Shown here: positions 1-5,001 of the stretch, piece after piece
Layout of the letters: the number at the start of each line of letters is the position of its first letter
Numbering within the stretch: position 1 is the first letter of the stretch
Origin: an uncultured beta proteobacterium
GTDB taxonomy: Bacteria > Pseudomonadota > Gammaproteobacteria > Burkholderiales > Burkholderiaceae_B
Reading direction: 5' to 3'
Length of the DNA stretch: 5,001 nucleotides
Assembly: GCA_903924715.1 (NCBI GenBank)
Contig: CAIYCP010000536.1
Location: 1-5,001 of the forward strand
Made by a program: the position numbers and the translations under genes
The notes under the pieces: generated by a model
What the model saw: the letters and a program-made list of their open reading frames with translations, nothing else
What the model was told of the DNA's origin: nothing
Database searches by the model: none

Positions 1-604
1 CAATGATGTCATTGATCACTGCCGGGCTACTTTTGTAGGGCACATGCACCATTTCAACTTGTGCCATCTTTTTAAAGATTTCGCCAGATAAGTGCATGCT
101 GCCACCCGCACCGCTTGAACCATAGCTAAAGCTCTTTGCTTTTTGTAAAGCTAACAACTCTTTAATATTTTTTGCTGCAACTTGTGGGCCAACCACCAGC
201 ACGTTTGGTACGGAAACCAGATTGGTGATTCCAATAAAGTCGCGTTGAGGATCGTATTTAATGTTTTTATGCAGCGTGACGTTGATCGAGCCAATACTGG
301 TTGAGCCCACCATTAAGGTATAGCCATCGGCAGGTGCAGAAGCGACGTAGGCTGCGCCGATGTTGCCATCCGCACCGGCTTTATTCTCGACGACGACGGG
401 TTGCGCTAACGCAACTGAAAGTTTCGAGGCCACAATGCGCGCCAAGACATCGGTTAAGGTGCCGGGGCCAAACGGCACGATGATGGTGGTGGGTTTGCTT
501 GGATAAGGTACGGTTTGGGCTTGCGCGTGCAGGCAAAGGGTAAAGGCTAGGGCGCTAAAAAGGGTGGTTAATACGCGCAGTGCCGGCACAGTGGTTGGTT
601 TCAT
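1..604 (-). CDS. Bug/TctC-family periplasmic solute-binding receptor (partial, C-terminus beyond the left edge)
   Basis: Reading the minus strand from the ATG at 604-602 gives 201 uninterrupted codons to the window edge; the family is usually about 320-330 residues, so roughly the last third is missing. Residues 1-29 form a Sec signal peptide: Arg10, a hydrophobic stretch at about 11-25, and an AQA cleavage site before Gln30. The mature protein then shows the typical Bug opening YPSKP (34-38), PFGPG (44-48) and D52-x-x-AR (52-56). ENKAGADGN (73-81), ADGYTL (92-97), YDPQRDF (117-123) and a YGSSGAGGSMHLSGE segment follow. These receptors bind small carboxylates or similar organic acids in the periplasm and deliver them to TctAB-type transporters, although many are orphans; no transporter gene is visible here and the ligand cannot be predicted. 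An in-frame ATG at 622-620 is possible, but 604 gives the cleaner signal peptide and has a weak GAG nine bases upstream. The usual PGG of the first motif reads PGT here. The family call is strong. Confidence 0.93.
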   Translation of the reverse strand, partial: MKPTTVPALRVLTTLFSALAFTLCLHAQAQTVPYPSKPTTIIVPFGPGTLTDVLARIVASKLSVALAQPVVVENKAGADGNIGAAYVASAPADGYTLMVGSTSIGSINVTLHKNIKYDPQRDFIGITNLVSVPNVLVVGPQVAAKNIKELLALQKAKSFSYGSSGAGGSMHLSGEIFKKMAQVEMVHVPYKSSPAVINDII

Positions 605-700
605 ATTTGATTGCTCGTTCATTTTGAAATAATGGTGGGCGCATTGTACGCAAAGGCTTATGCAACAATAAGGGACTTTTAAGCTTTGTTGTGTGTTTTT
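605..700. promoter_or_regulatory. Divergent intergenic region between the Bug receptor and the lipoprotein gene
   Basis: This region of about 96 bases must hold the start signals of both divergent genes. On the minus strand, toward the receptor gene, the best -10 match is TACAAT at 648-643. Its candidate -35, TTATTG at 671-666 with a 17-base spacer, is poor. On the plus strand, toward the lipoprotein gene, TTGTAC (644-649) followed 17 bases later by AATAAG (667-672) is only a weak match. The two candidates overlap, so expression of the two genes might be mutually exclusive or shared, but that is inference. I see no convincing operator palindrome or riboswitch. Confidence 0.3.
670..675 (+). 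promoter_or_regulatory. Shine-Dalgarno-like AAGGGA ahead of the lipoprotein gene
   Basis: AAGGGA at 670-675 is the only purine-rich ribosome-binding-like sequence in front of the lipoprotein gene. It lies 10 bases before a TTG codon at 686, an acceptable spacing, but 25 bases before the ATG at 701, which is too far. It therefore favours initiation at TTG 686 (305 residues) over ATG 701 (300 residues), against the usual preference for ATG. The ten bases just before the ATG are GT/T-rich and have no ribosome-binding match. Confidence 0.35.
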
Positions 701-1603
701 ATGCGTCCCTTGATACGCAGTATAAGTATTATTTTCTTTTCGTTGGCACTTTCAGCCTGCAGTTCACTGCAGATTGCCTATAACTACGCCCCGAATTATC
801 TGGCCTATAAGTTGAACGTATATTTGAATCTCACTGAGACTCAAAAGAGTGCGCTCGATCAGGAACTTTTGAAGTTTGTCGATTGGCATACGCAGTTGAT
901 TCTTCCGGAGTACACCCAAAGACTCGAATCCTGGCGCGACAGGGTCGATTCGACGAGGCCATATAGTGCGAGTGAGGTGCTAGAGATTCAGCAGCAGGTT
1001 GAGCAGGCGCTTCAGGTCATTGGCGTGCAAGCCTCGGCCCAGTTAGCCAGCATTGCGGTGACGTTGACACCCAAACAGCAAGAGCGCCTGCGTGCGCAAT
1101 TTGAGAGCGACAATAAAGACTATGCAGATGAGTATCTCAAAAATCCCGAAAGTGAAGCGACGCGTAAAAATAATCACAAGCGCTCAATCAAGCGTTTTGA
1201 GGATTGGCTTGGCTCCTTGACGCGAGATCAAGAAAAGCTATTAACGGATTTGTCTGACAAGCGCGCCAAGGTGTTTGTCGCTTGGAATGATGAACGAACG
1301 CTTCGGCAACAGGCGTTACTGGATACTTTAGAACAACAACGGGGTAAAGAGCCGCAACAAGCAGAGCTTGTCTTGGCCGCTTATCTCAGCAGTTTATCTA
1401 ATTACCGTGAGCCGACTCTAGCTGAGCAAAAAGTAAAGCTCAGGCAAGAATGGGCTGAAGTCACTGCGCAGATTTTGAATAGTCTGACGTCTGGACAAAA
1501 GACCTATCTAAAAAAACAGCTCACGGGCTATGCAAAAGACTTTGCAAGTTTGACGCCTAAGCAACTTGCACAAAATTCTAGCGAATCATCACGACAAAGG
1601 TAA
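701..1603 (+). CDS. DUF6279-family outer-membrane lipoprotein of unknown function
   Basis: The product is 300 residues from the ATG at 701. It starts with a type II signal peptide: Arg2 and Arg6, a hydrophobic core at 8-17, and the lipobox L17-S-A-C20. Ser21 after the lipidated cysteine suggests sorting to the outer membrane. The mature part begins CSSLQIAYN, followed by YLNLTETQKSALD (41-53) and DWHTQLILPEY (61-71). This order (CS..LAYN, then a L.L...Q...L helix, then WH...LP.Y) is what I recognise from DUF6279 lipoproteins of gamma- and betaproteobacteria. The rest is almost entirely helical, charged and rich in Gln, Glu and Lys, with LTPKQQERL and LTPKQLAQ near its middle and end; it has no catalytic motif or transmembrane segment beyond the signal. 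A periplasm-facing helical bundle anchored in the outer membrane is a reasonable guess; its partners are unknown. The start may instead be TTG at 686, which adds MLCVF. The last 15 bases overlap the convergent gst gene. Confidence 0.85.
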   Translation: MRPLIRSISIIFFSLALSACSSLQIAYNYAPNYLAYKLNVYLNLTETQKSALDQELLKFVDWHTQLILPEYTQRLESWRDRVDSTRPYSASEVLEIQQQVEQALQVIGVQASAQLASIAVTLTPKQQERLRAQFESDNKDYADEYLKNPESEATRKNNHKRSIKRFEDWLGSLTRDQEKLLTDLSDKRAKVFVAWNDERTLRQQALLDTLEQQRGKEPQQAELVLAAYLSSLSNYREPTLAEQKVKLRQEWAEVTAQILNSLTSGQKTYLKKQLTGYAKDFASLTPKQLAQNSSESSRQR

Positions 1604-2209
1604 CGTCAGCACATTTTTTGCTGCAGGACGCGCGAGCATCTTCGCGTACCAGGCTTCGATGCTTGGCCTTGACGGGTGAGGGATTGGCAGCCCGTACCAG
1701 CGGTGCACTTCACAGGTCAGCGGGATGTCGGCCATCGTCATTGTGGCGCCAGCGATGAAGGGGTGAGTGGCAAGATGTTTTTCGAGGCGATCAAGCAGAA
1801 GCTCGGTTGAAGCAATCGACGCTTCGACTTTTTTCATGTCGCGCTCAGATTCAGGGACTCGAATCAGCTGCCAGAAGGCGTCTCGTCCTGAGGGGCCGAA
1901 GGTGGTTTGCTGCCAGTCCATCCAACGCTCAGCGTTAAAGCGTGCTTGCAAATCAGTTGGGTACAACTTGCCGTCTGAATGTTTAGCGCACAAATAACGA
2001 ACGATGACATTTGATTCCCACAACACAAAGTCGCCTTCTACTAAAGTCGGGACGACTGAGTTTGGATTCAGTGCAATATATTCGGGGGTTTTAACCACGC
2101 CAAAGACACCGCCGGCATCGATGCGTTCAAACTCAAGGCCAAGTTCTTGGGCTGCGTAGACGGCTTTGCGTACGTTGATAGAAGTAATACGGCCCCAAAT
2201 TTTTAGCAT
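1589..2209 (-). CDS. Glutathione S-transferase, GstB-like
   Basis: This 206-residue protein has the two-domain GST layout and the length of E. coli GstB (about 208). The N-terminal thioredoxin-like domain (about 1-78) opens with LKIWGRITSINVRK, where Ser10 and Asn12 sit in the loop that normally activates the glutathione thiol. It continues with NPNSVVPTL (48-56, with cis-Pro54) and WESNVIVRYL (64-73), in which Glu65-Ser66 is the classical pair binding the glutamyl end of glutathione. The helical C-terminal domain (about 86-206) contains the WMDWQQ segment (96-101), AGATMTMADIPL (153-164) with the T-x-x-D N-capping box, and ends in VLTLPLS, much like GstB's VVMIPVS. It should be a soluble cytosolic enzyme conjugating glutathione to electrophiles; the substrate cannot be read from the sequence. 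It is the last gene of the minus-strand cluster, 33 bases after the VOC gene. GAGA eight bases before the ATG is a fair ribosome-binding site. The 3' end overlaps the lipoprotein gene. Confidence 0.93.
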   Translation of the reverse strand: MLKIWGRITSINVRKAVYAAQELGLEFERIDAGGVFGVVKTPEYIALNPNSVVPTLVEGDFVLWESNVIVRYLCAKHSDGKLYPTDLQARFNAERWMDWQQTTFGPSGRDAFWQLIRVPESERDMKKVEASIASTELLLDRLEKHLATHPFIAGATMTMADIPLTCEVHRWYGLPIPHPSRPSIEAWYAKMLARPAAKNVLTLPLS

Positions 2210-2241
2210 GATAGGTATCTCAAAAGATCGTTAGAAAAAAG

Positions 2242-2247
2242 ATTATA
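2242..2247 (-). promoter_or_regulatory. Candidate -10 element (TATAAT) upstream of the gst gene
   Basis: The minus strand carries a perfect TATAAT at 2247-2242, and the VOC stop codon TAA (2245-2243) lies inside it. A start site about 7 bases downstream would give a 5' leader of roughly 25 bases before the gst ATG at 2209, a sensible length. I see no good -35 at 16-18 bases and no extended TGn, so this may be chance in an A/T-rich gap. If real, gst could be transcribed independently of the genes before it. Confidence 0.22.
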
Positions 2248-3115
2248 GGATGTCAGTTTCGACAAACTCGAGCAAGCTGTTAAAGCCCGGGATTTGAATG
2301 GCGATACGTCCAGGCTGCTCGCGCCAATTGATCGTCTGCAGGCCAACACGTTGCATGGATCGTAGTGCCTGACGCACGCGCGCAAGTGATTTTGTTTTTA
2401 CGGCAATCGCACCGAAGAAGCTTGCACGCTTTCCGCCCACGCAGGTGAGGGCGCCAAAACACGCTGCGTATTGCGCAGGTGTCACAAACACTAAAGCATA
2501 GTGTTGACCATTTACGCGATACTCACCATTGGATCCTTTTATAACAGCGCCGCCTGCTGCTGCCAAATACTTCTTAGCCTCGGTTTTGGGTGTGTCACAA
2601 ACGATCAATAAGCCAGCCAGTTTGGTCGCGCCATTTGAGTGTGTCTGCCACTCTTTGCGCCAGACTAACTCGGGCGTGAAGTGTCTGCAGTAATACAAAC
2701 GACCCGCGTTAAATTGACCTGGTTCGAAGCGCACTGTTTCAAAGCGGGCCTCATGGGTTGTACCCTTAAGTTCAACGGGCCTTGAAAACGCATGCACTGG
2801 TTGCACGGCAAGGCCGGCTGACTGCAGTTGCTGATGCGTGCGCGTTGCGTCAGAAGTTTGAAATACGAGGCCGTCTATGCCGACCGGGCTTTCAAGCACC
2901 TCTTTGCGCAGCGGACCACCGTCGCTTGGCAGACCAATCAATTCTAGGTAGTCATGTTCAAACACCATCAGATGATTGATCGAGCCCAGACTATGACGCC
3001 CACGCGGTGTTAAGGTAAAGCCAAGTTGTTCAAAAATAGTTTGCGCTGCATTCATTTCAAAATGTGTATTGATCACAAGGTGATCAAGTGGCAGCGCTTC
3101 AGTCTTAGTCATCAT
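2243..3115 (-). CDS. VOC-superfamily glyoxalase-like protein (Glyoxalase_3 type)
   Basis: The protein has 290 residues from the first of two adjacent ATG codons (3115 and 3112). It opens with LDHLVIN (10-16), whose His12 is the usual first metal ligand of a vicinal-oxygen-chelate fold. FEQLGFTLTPRGRHSLGSINHLMVF (28-52) follows, then DYLELIG (55-61), where Glu58 is the expected second acidic ligand. A second module around 79-170 contains GLVFQTSD and the segment YCRHFTPELVW (142-152) with HSNGA (159-163), a pattern I associate with the Glyoxalase_3 subfamily rather than with glyoxalase I proper. Residues from about 165 form a further beta-alpha module ending IQIPGFNSLLEFVE. The reaction is unknown; relatives are only annotated as VOC or glyoxalase-like. 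It is cytosolic, with no signal peptide. The start lies 3 bases after the xthA stop with no clear ribosome-binding site, so translation is probably coupled to xthA. Downstream lies gst. Confidence 0.88.
   Translation of the reverse strand: MMTKTEALPLDHLVINTHFEMNAAQTIFEQLGFTLTPRGRHSLGSINHLMVFEHDYLELIGLPSDGGPLRKEVLESPVGIDGLVFQTSDATRTHQQLQSAGLAVQPVHAFSRPVELKGTTHEARFETVRFEPGQFNAGRLYYCRHFTPELVWRKEWQTHSNGATKLAGLLIVCDTPKTEAKKYLAAAGGAVIKGSNGEYRVNGQHYALVFVTPAQYAACFGALTCVGGKRASFFGAIAVKTKSLARVRQALRSMQRVGLQTINWREQPGRIAIQIPGFNSLLEFVETDIL
3069..3087. repeat. Perfect 8-bp inverted repeat with 3-base loop near the 5' end of the VOC gene
   Basis: TTGATCAC (3069-3076), AAG, GTGATCAA (3080-3087) is an exact inverted repeat; the flanking bases (A 3068, G 3088) do not extend it. 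In the mRNA it lies about nucleotides 29-47 of the VOC reading frame and would form a tight hairpin near the edge of the initiating ribosome's footprint. It encodes the conserved LDHLVI motif, so protein constraint could explain part of it. It has no U-run and is not a terminator. Confidence 0.6.
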
Positions 3116-3118
3116 TGT

Positions 3119-3901
3119 CTAGCCGAGCGTTAAGGTGGCGACGACTGGCGTGTGATCCGAGGGTTGTTCAAGCGCGCGTGGCCCTTTGTCGATTAAGCAG
3201 CCAGTGCAGCTGGGCACGAGCGACTCGGATAACAAGACGTGATCAATTCGCATGCCCGCATTACGTTTAAAGCCATTCATGCGGTAATCCCACCAGCTAA
3301 AGGATTTGGGTGCCTGGTCAAATAAACGAAAGGCATCTTTGAAGCCTAAGGCGAGCAAGGATTGAAAGGCCGCACGTTCGGGCTCTGAGACTAGAATTTG
3401 TCCAATCCATTTTTCAGGATTGTGTACATCTTCATCAACCGGGGCGATGTTGTAATCACCGAGCACCGCGATGTTGGGATAGCGTTGTTTTTCGGTGACC
3501 AGCCAGGCCTCAAACGCTTTGAACCATGACAGTTTGTACAGATACTTTTCGCTACCAACTTCTTGTCCATTGGGGCAGTACGCGCTGATGACACGAATGG
3601 TGCTTGAACCGTAGGGCAACGTTGTGGCCAATACGCGTTGCTGAGGGTCTTCAAAGCCCGGGATGTTGCGTGTGATATCTAAACCAGGTTCGCGAGAGAG
3701 TACCGCGACACCGTTATATGTTTTCTGACCTGCCCAGCCCGCGTGATAACCAATTTCGGTAAATGCTTCAAGTGGAAACTTGTCATGATCAAGCTTCAGT
3801 TCTTGTAAACACAACGCGTCAACCGGATTGGTTTCAAGCCAATTTAAAACTTGAGTCAGGCGTACTTTAAGGGAGTTGACGTTCCAGGTGGCAAGTTGCA
3901 T
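3119..3901 (-). CDS. xthA: Exodeoxyribonuclease III (AP endonuclease, base-excision repair)
   Basis: From the ATG at 3901 this is a 260-residue protein, close to the 268 of E. coli ExoIII. It has the whole endonuclease/exonuclease/phosphatase fold and its catalytic set: Asn7 in ATWNVNSLKVRL (4-15), metal-binding Glu34 in LQELK, Tyr108 in SAYCPNG, Asp149 and Asn151 in GDYNIAP, Asp220 in MRIDHVL, and Asp249-His250 in PSDHTPV at the C-terminus. WWDYR (203-207) and NAGMRID match the DNA-binding loops of the family. The enzyme cleaves DNA 5' to abasic sites, removes 3' blocking groups and degrades one strand 3' to 5'. The frame stays open upstream to a GTG at 3934, but the family begins M-[KQ]-[IL]-ATWNVNS, so ATG 3901 is chosen. 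Its stop is 3 bases before the VOC gene, while alr ends 116 bases upstream. I see no strong promoter or ribosome-binding site. Confidence 0.96.
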   Translation of the reverse strand: MQLATWNVNSLKVRLTQVLNWLETNPVDALCLQELKLDHDKFPLEAFTEIGYHAGWAGQKTYNGVAVLSREPGLDITRNIPGFEDPQQRVLATTLPYGSSTIRVISAYCPNGQEVGSEKYLYKLSWFKAFEAWLVTEKQRYPNIAVLGDYNIAPVDEDVHNPEKWIGQILVSEPERAAFQSLLALGFKDAFRLFDQAPKSFSWWDYRMNGFKRNAGMRIDHVLLSESLVPSCTGCLIDKGPRALEQPSDHTPVVATLTLG

Positions 3902-4017
3902 AGGGTTTTCAGGCAGAGTCACAGTCGGCACCACACGGCTTGGTTGCGGGTGGTCTGGTACGGATAGACAGATTCTAAACTGCTATCGGGTTGTTTGCTG
4001 TGCGGGTCTGAGTAGAA

Positions 4018-5001
4018 TTAATCTGCGTAAATCTTTGGAACACGCTTAACGTTACAAAGTAGCTCGTAGGCGATGGTTCCGGCTCGTTGTGCGATGAGGT
4101 TGACGTCAACTTGCTTGCCCCAGCACTCAACCGTGCTGCCGATGCGCGCCTGAGGCAAATCTGTTATGTCAACGGTCAGCATGTCCATGGAAACACGCCC
4201 AATCACGCGCGTCAGGGCGCCGTCTACTGCAATCGGGGTGCCGGTTGGGGCGACCCGAGGATAGCCATCTGCGTAGCCAATGGCGACCAGTCCGACGCGC
4301 ACTGGAGTGGTGGCCACGAAGGTTCCGCCATAGCCGAGTGCTTCGCCGGGTTCTAGCGTGCGGATTGCAAAAATCTCGCTGAGTAATGTCATGACGGGGG
4401 TCAGCGGGTGTTGAGGGCTTGGCAGTGGATCTGCACCATAAAGCAAAATACCTGGGCGAGCCCAAGTCGCACGCGCGCCAGGCCAGGCAAGAATAGCGCC
4501 AGAGTTGCTAAGACTTCTGTCTCCGGGCAAGCCTGCTGTTGCTTCATTAAAAGCGGCGATTTGCTTAAGCGTTGCGTCGCTGTCAGGTTCGTCTGCGCGC
4601 GCAAAATGTGTCATGAGTGTGATCGAGGCTACGGATGGGCAGGCCTCAATCCGTTCGTAAACCGTATAAACAGCATCAAGCGCAAAGCCCGCCCGATGCA
4701 TGCCCGAATCAATCTTGAGCCAGATATGCACACTATGTGCGGGCAAAGTCGCAGTTTCAAGCGCGCGCAATTGAGTCTCTTGGTGGACGGCGACCCAAAG
4801 GTTGGCAGCGTGAGCTGCTAAAAGTTCATCTTGATCAAAGCAGCCTTCAAGTACCAGAATGGGCGCAGTGATGCCGGCTGCACGGAGCTCGAGTGCTTCA
4901 GCGCAGAAAGCGACTGCGAAGCCATCTGCAGTGTCTGAGAGCGCTTGAGCGCAAGGGATGGCACCGTGTCCGTAGGCGTTGGCTTTGACTACGGCCAAGG
5001 C
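4018..5001 (-). CDS. alr: Alanine racemase (partial, N-terminus beyond the right edge)
   Basis: This PLP-dependent enzyme interconverts L- and D-alanine, supplying D-Ala for peptidoglycan in the cytosol. The frame is open through the right edge, giving 327 visible codons. The first visible residues are ALAVVKANAYGHG, the PLP-binding motif, so its lysine is the sixth visible residue. The family places this lysine near position 34-39, so about 30 residues are missing and the TTG at 4998 is not the start. Further motifs, counting that TTG as residue 1, are: LKIDSGMHRAG (94-104), with Lys95 and Arg102 at the positions of the carbamylated lysine and the substrate-pocket arginine; THF (130-132); SNSGA (164-168); RPGILLYG (181-188); ALGYGGTF (220-227), with Tyr223 the second catalytic base; IGYADGYPR (240-248), with the PLP-nitrogen-contacting arginine region; and SMDML (270-274). 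All key residues are intact. Biosynthetic Alr and catabolic DadX cannot be separated by sequence alone; no dad operon gene is adjacent, so Alr is favoured. xthA follows on the same strand after about 116 bases. Confidence 0.96.
   Translation of the reverse strand, partial: ALAVVKANAYGHGAIPCAQALSDTADGFAVAFCAEALELRAAGITAPILVLEGCFDQDELLAAHAANLWVAVHQETQLRALETATLPAHSVHIWLKIDSGMHRAGFALDAVYTVYERIEACPSVASITLMTHFARADEPDSDATLKQIAAFNEATAGLPGDRSLSNSGAILAWPGARATWARPGILLYGADPLPSPQHPLTPVMTLLSEIFAIRTLEPGEALGYGGTFVATTPVRVGLVAIGYADGYPRVAPTGTPIAVDGALTRVIGRVSMDMLTVDITDLPQARIGSTVECWGKQVDVNLIAQRAGTIAYELLCNVKRVPKIYAD

Noticed and set aside
125..152. Two TAAAGCT copies within the receptor gene
   Set aside because: They are short and fall in codons for Ala, Leu, Lys and Ser in a low-complexity stretch (LLALQKAKSF). 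Chance is sufficient.
301..483. Plus-strand open frame of 60 codons, rich in Arg and His
   Set aside because: It lies wholly inside the receptor gene on the opposite strand. Its composition is that of a shadow frame, and there is no ribosome-binding site or known motif.
1607..1623. CAGCA ... TGCTG inverted repeat with a T-run in the loop, near the convergent stops
   Set aside because: The stem is only 5 bp, the T-run lies in the loop rather than after the stem, and it falls inside gst coding sequence. It is not a convincing terminator for either strand.
3902..3934. GTG start at 3934 giving an 11-residue longer ExoIII
   Set aside because: The extra residues (VPTVTLPENP) precede the canonical family start ATWNVNS. 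No ribosome-binding site precedes the GTG.
3902..4017. alr-xthA gap: TAGAAT at 3977-3972 (minus strand) inside the imperfect dyad CAGATTCTAAACTG
   Set aside because: No -35 lies at 16-18 bases (CAGCAA at best) and the dyad has only 10 of 14 symmetric positions. A promoter for xthA may be here, but the sequence does not show it, and no terminator for alr is visible either.
4408..4821. Plus-strand open frame of 137 codons inside alr
   Set aside because: It is antisense to a gene with every alanine racemase motif intact. The translated product resembles no family and is rich in Arg, Cys and Ser, as expected for a shadow.

Overview
This window looks like ordinary core chromosome of a betaproteobacterium, most likely Burkholderiales. 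The inference rests on four things: a periplasmic receptor of the Bug/TctC type, which is strongly expanded in that order; a DUF6279-type outer-membrane lipoprotein; a GstB-like glutathione S-transferase; and moderate base composition. No gene fixes the genus, and there is no RNA gene, mobile element, CRISPR array or phage gene. Coding density is very high, with no gene-free stretch above about 120 bases.

Layout. Positions 1-604 (minus strand) hold the first 201 codons of a Bug-family solute receptor that runs off the left edge. An intergenic region of about 100 bases (605-700) separates it from a divergent plus-strand gene (701-1603, or from a TTG at 686) for a lipoprotein of the DUF6279 family. 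The rest of the window is minus strand. Read in the direction of transcription it contains alr (alanine racemase, 5' end cut off at the right edge, 5001-4018), then xthA (exonuclease III, 3901-3119), then a glyoxalase-like VOC protein (3115-2243), then a GstB-like glutathione S-transferase (2209-1589). The xthA-VOC gap is 3 bases and the VOC-gst gap 33 bases, so these three are probably one transcript. alr lies 98 bases further upstream (stop codon to xthA ATG at 3901) and may or may not share that transcript. The gst and lipoprotein genes converge and overlap by 15 bases at their stop codons.

How the genes may fit together. alr supplies D-alanine for peptidoglycan. xthA, the VOC protein and the GST could form a small damage-repair and detoxification group (AP-site repair, a VOC-fold enzyme of unknown substrate, glutathione conjugation), but this is inferred only from adjacency and family. 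The Bug receptor and the lipoprotein are unrelated envelope proteins that share a divergent promoter region.

I found no convincing undescribed multi-gene system. The points that merit a second look are local: an uncharacterised lipoprotein family with a start-codon conflict, a perfect 8-bp hairpin at the 5' end of the VOC gene, a perfect TATAAT embedded in the VOC stop codon ahead of gst, and the convergent 3' overlap with no terminator.
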